The notes under the pieces are model-generated. The model searched no databases, was not told where the DNA came from, and saw nothing but the letters and a program-made list of their open reading frames with translations. A DNA stretch of 64,000 nt from Panagrolaimus kolymaensis (lineage: Eukaryota; Nematoda; Chromadorea; Rhabditida; Panagrolaimidae), in NCBI GenBank assembly GCA_028622995.1, contig JAJQJQ010000077.1, positions 248,001 to 312,000 of the forward strand. The letters run 5' to 3'. A program made the position numbers and the translations under genes. Positions 60,601 to 64,000 of this stretch are shown here, piece after piece; the first letter of the stretch is position 1; each line of letters starts with the position of its first letter.

Positions 60601-62012
60601 CCCTTAATAATATGTCAATGGAAGATCAACTTGATACCATTGAAAAAAGCGTTTTGGTTAACCTCGAAGATGGCATTGAAGAAAAAGATATTCATGACAT
60701 TGAACTTGAAAAAATGAATGCAACGATTTTGTTTGAAAGTATGGAAGAGCAGAATGAAAAAGGAGAAGAGCCGATTTCATCTGAAGATGGTGAGAATCCA
60801 ATTAAAGTGGCACAAAAAAGAGATGAACCTTATTTTGGAACAAAACCATCAGATATTGCAGATGAAGATTTTATACCAGTTGAACCAGGGGTAATATTTA
60901 TTATATCATCTTAAGTTAGCAATCATTTTTTTATAGTTTTTTTGTGGCCCCGTAACTCGTCGTTCTTGCTTTTATTATTTGAATCCACCATCAGAAAAAT
61001 GGTGCAGAAACGTGTGCATAAAGTTGGGGTTATCCTTCATACAATTTCTTCACCCTTCCTTGAATGGAAGAAAACAACCAATTATTATTGAACAATGTAA
61101 AATTATTGATTTCTTGCAAGTTCGTGGCGATGGAAATTGTGGATATAGAGCGTTAGTGATGTTATTAACTGGATGTGACAATCAACATTAGTGTTAAATT
61201 CCCGATCCGACCGACAAAAAAGTCGGGAAATTCAAAAAAAGTCGGGGTAGAAATTGCTCTCGGTCGAAAAAGTCGGGATAAAAATTTTTGTCGGTCGGGA
61301 ATTCGGGGGATCGAAAAGTAGGGTATGGTGTTGGAATTTTTTTAATTAAATTCATTCTAAGAGTTAAAATATATAAAAATGAGCTATTAATGTAAATAAA
61401 ATGTAAATAAAGGGTTTTTGGTTAAAATAAAGGTGAAAATGAATGATTTTTAAAATTAATATTATTATTTTTTATTTGTCGGGATAAAAAATGAGTCGGT
61501 CGGGAAAGTCGGGAAAATGTCGGGATAGAAATTATCGTCGGTCGGGAAGTCGGTCGGGAAAAAGTCGGTCGGGAAGTCGGGAATTCCCGACTTTTCGGTC
61601 GGGGATTTAACACTAATCAACATCCTCTTATGCGACATATTCTTTGTAAATATATCCTCGAAGATAGAATCAACTCTAACAGTAAGCTAAAACATTATTT
61701 TACAGTTTTTTAAATAATTTTTTTTAAGGATTGGAAGGCGTTTATCCAAATATGATTGAGGAAGTAACTGCAAAAATTCGTGTTGCACCCAGCGCTGCAT
61801 TTCCTGAACTTTGGTTAGGCGAAGGTGATCTAGCATTCTTCAGTCGTTTGGTTGAATGTAATATTATTGTTTATTCAAAAGAAAATGAAAAATGTCAAAT
61901 ACACAATCATTATCAATTTGCTGGACCTTACGGAACACAAGATCCTAATCTCCCCACATTGTTGCTTAGATATTCACCCGGGCATTATTGTCCTATTTTT
62001 GATGTAAAATAA
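57668..62012 (+). mobile_element. MULE transposase with FLYWCH-like finger and OTU protease domain, split by a MITE
   Basis: Exons 57668-57687, 57747-58050, 58104-58204, 58251-58458, 58504-58761, 58819-58923, 58971-59555, 59606-60388, 60441-60890, 60937-61681 (interrupted) and 61729-62012. Without the insertion, about 1135 residues in frame. Residues about 345-400 have a FLYWCH-like zinc finger (YYKCSRCG with DDHKEDC). The MULE core has D516 (VVDATF), D585 (GRIHSDYELALMNAM), the CLFH motif (RGCLFHSSQAI) and NTNKAESHH, a candidate region for the acidic third residue. The C-terminal OTU cysteine protease has the catalytic C near 1006 (RGDGNCGYRAL) and H in SPGHYCPIF. A hAT MITE with an immediate in-frame TAG sits between these two OTU residues. 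No terminal inverted repeats were found around the gene, so it may be a domesticated or decaying copy. Confidence 0.85.
61181..61623. mobile_element. hAT MITE with 8-bp target duplication
   Basis: ATCAACAT occurs at 61181-61188 and 61616-61623, flanking 427 bp (61189-61615). The ends are inverted: TAGTGTTAAAT followed by TCCCGA on the left, and the reverse complement of the right end reads TAGTGTTAAATCCCCGA. The terminal TAGTG fits the hAT consensus YARNG, and the 8-bp duplication fits hAT. Inside are many GTCGGGA/TCCCGAC and GGTCGG motifs on both sides of an AT-rich centre. No coding capacity. It interrupts the OTU exon of the MULE-type gene. Confidence 0.92.
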
Positions 62013-62429
62013 ATTAGTAAAGTTAAAGTACAAATGTAAAAATTAAGCTTTGTTTGTATATATGTATTTGTGATCATACTTTGTTTGTATATATTTGTTG
62101 AGTTACTTTATGCATGTAAAATGATAATATTTAAAAAAAATAAATTATTGAATCAATAAATAATATTCTGATGGACAAAACAGTTGGAAAACTATAAAAA
62201 TCAAAAATTTGAGGCAAGGTTTCTGACTGTAAGTTGTTGGAACAAAATGCCACTAAATTTGAATCTCCCGCCAAAAAAGGGCTCAACTCTCGGAAAGTGA
62301 AAAATTTTTACTTTCCGAAAGATGTAGACCCACCGGAACATTTACGAATAGTTTTATTAAAATACCTTTTAGTTAGATCAATTATTTATTATTTTTTTCA
62401 TCGACAAATTAATCAACAAAAATCAAAAA
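62013..62429. other. Intergenic, no gene seen
   Basis: Contains two copies of a phrase with CTTTGTTTGTATATAT (about 62048 and 62080) after the MULE-type gene, and the upstream region of the LRRC57 homologue. Confidence 0.45.
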
Positions 62430-63325
62430 ATGGGTAATGATTCGTCTAAATCAAAATCATCAAATGTTTTATCTTCGCTTAAACCTGGACCATCGAATGC
62501 TGTAATTCAACGACATATGGATACAGCAAAGAAGAGTCGATCTTTGACTTTGAAAGGATTAAATCTCAAAAATATTCCAAATGCTTTGAATGAGGTATTG
62601 TTGTTAGTTTGCTTTTGTTTTCAAATGTTAATAGGTTAACGTTTCAGGTTGCTCCAATACTTCGAAGCTTAGATTTATCACAAAACAAACTGCAAATATT
62701 GCCACCATTCTTTGGTCAATTTGAAATTCTTAAACAATTACATCTCAATGCCAATGCTTTGACATCGTTACCTGATGAACTTGGTTATTTGAAGAAGCTT
62801 GAAGTCCTTATTTTGAGTAACAATAATTTGACTGAACTTCCTGAAACTCTTGTTGGATGTACAAGTTTATCAACGTTAAAAGTGGATGGAAATCGATTGA
62901 CAACATTTCCAAGTTGTATATGCTTATTACCACGATTAGATATTGTTGATATGGCAATGAATCAAATTGAATCCCTTCCTGATGAGGTATGTTTAACTTT
63001 TCAAATAGCTTCTTTAACATCGTTTCCATATTTATGTACCTCGTTTTAGATTGGTCAAATCAATGCAAGTGAACTCAATCTTAACAACAATCGCTTATCA
63101 TCACTCAATCCAGCTATAGCAACAGCAAGAAATCTCAAATCTCTTCGACTTGAATCCAATGCTCTTCCGAAGCAAGCCTTTTTCAAAGAATTACTTGAAG
63201 ATACTCAACTATCTCTTATTTCAATAAAGAACAACAACTTTCAAGAAAAAGATTTTCAAGATTTACCTGGTTATGACAAATATGAAGAAAGATTCACTGC
63301 TTTAAGAAGAAAAGGTGTTTACTAA
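62430..63325 (+). CDS. LRRC57: LRRC57-like leucine-rich repeat protein
   Basis: Exons 62430-62594, 62648-62986 and 63050-63325, 780 bp, 259 residues. It begins MGNDSSKSKS (probable N-myristoylation), then VIQRHMDTAKKSRSLTLKGL, which matches the MGN...HVETAQKTG start of LRRC57. About seven leucine-rich repeats of 23 residues follow: LRSLDLSQNKLQILPPFFGQ, LKQLHLNANALTSLPDELGY, LEVLILSNNNLTELPETLVG and so on. The diagnostic C-terminus GYDKYEERFTALRRKGVY is preserved. LRRC57 is a membrane-associated scaffold of poorly known function. Both introns are short and phase 0. Confidence 0.93.
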
Positions 63326-64000
63326 ACTATATTTATTGCTTACTATGTTCCTATGCATGCTTTCAGTTTATTTATTTTGTTGCCCTGTTATTACTTAACC
63401 ATAATTTTGTATTGTTTTTTTTTGTATTTTTGTACTAGTCATAATCACAATTTTTTACGTTTTTCATTTTTTTGTCATTCAACAATCGATAGAGATTATT
63501 TTTATGCGATAATACATGAATAAATTATTTTTGCCATTGATAGCTTTATTTTTGAAACGGCTTTTCTTAACGCGAAGGAAATACATATCTTTTTCACTCA
63601 AAAAATTGGAAGCTTGACAAAATTGAAACATTGCAAAAAAAATTATTACCGAATCACAAAACTCTTTTTCCACTTATAAAAAAACCCTGCTTCTAACAAG
63701 TTCTCAACTAATTATTACCACTTTTGTAACATGAAAAAGGTGCGTTTTTGAAACAGCTTGTTTTCTTTTGCAAAAGCAGCAGCAGCAAATCAATAATGAA
63801 AAGCTTGGGCTGTCAAAGTTAAAAACATGTGTGTTGTTGTTGTTCGCATGAAAGTTAGTGTTGTTGAAAATATTCGAATGTAAGCTCCTTTTTATTTCCT
63901 CTTTTTTATTGTCGTGTTGCTAGAGTTAGAAATAGCTTCAAATAAAGCTTTTATCTCGTGTCTTTTGGGATTTTCTTATCCTCGTGTTGCTTTCTTACAT
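63326..64000. other. Window end, no gene supported
   Basis: 3' flank of the LRRC57 homologue, then AT-rich DNA. ATG AAA AAG followed by GTGCGT at 63731 could be a tiny first exon of a gene beyond the window, but there is nothing to confirm it. Confidence 0.35.

Overview
This window is AT-rich eukaryotic DNA. Compact genes have introns mostly of 45-200 bp, with GT donors and TTTTAG/TTTCAG acceptors. It reads as a free-living nematode. The evidence is several initiator ATGs preceded directly by a TTTCAG or TTTTAG acceptor (as expected for spliced-leader trans-splicing), nematode-style gene content (a PAH-1-like hydroxylase, a saposin-like protein, a divergent G-alpha), and a locally expanded family whose N-terminal CKYFF motif I associate with Panagrolaimus-like nematodes. 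That last assignment is from memory and is only an inference.

Conserved single-copy-type genes are an ABCD4-like transporter (12644-15479), phenylalanine hydroxylase (21569-23669, minus), a PRCC homologue (49445-50730, minus), a TSSK-like kinase (52683-54349, minus), an LRRC57 homologue (62430-63325), a J-domain membrane protein (36463-37092, minus), a G-alpha subunit lacking recognisable 5' exons (3664-5548, minus), a NuSAP-like SAP protein (19609-20954, minus), a saposin-like protein (15993-16528, minus) and an RRP46-like fragment (356-691).

A second layer is a lineage-type family of F-box-like/LRR-like proteins with six members or relics in 64 kb (1932-2854, 17181-18000, 38304-39773, 42934-45015, 51058-52186, 55222-56550). 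They share intron positions and phases in the C-terminal module. Two carry a coiled-coil N-terminus instead of the CKYFF module.

The third layer is mobile DNA. A complete-looking Helitron ORF with a Ulp1-type protease has a tandemly amplified exon-intron cassette (28092-34831). A MULE transposase gene is fused to an OTU protease, and its OTU exon is split by a hAT MITE with an exact 8-bp target duplication (57668-62012; MITE 61189-61615). A 1.55-kb MULE-like foldback element has a 9-bp duplication (46444-47992). A small non-autonomous LTR element on the minus strand has LTRs that look identical by eye (40817-42693). There is also a CGGTT-rich inverted-repeat patch (898-1351) and a set of 45-47 nt intronic hairpins.

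The rest (for example 5.5-10.4 kb, 23.7-27.5 kb, 48.0-49.4 kb) is AT-rich DNA in which I see no gene. Exon boundaries were read by hand from splice consensus, frame continuity and homology. The longer gene models sum to intact reading frames unless noted.
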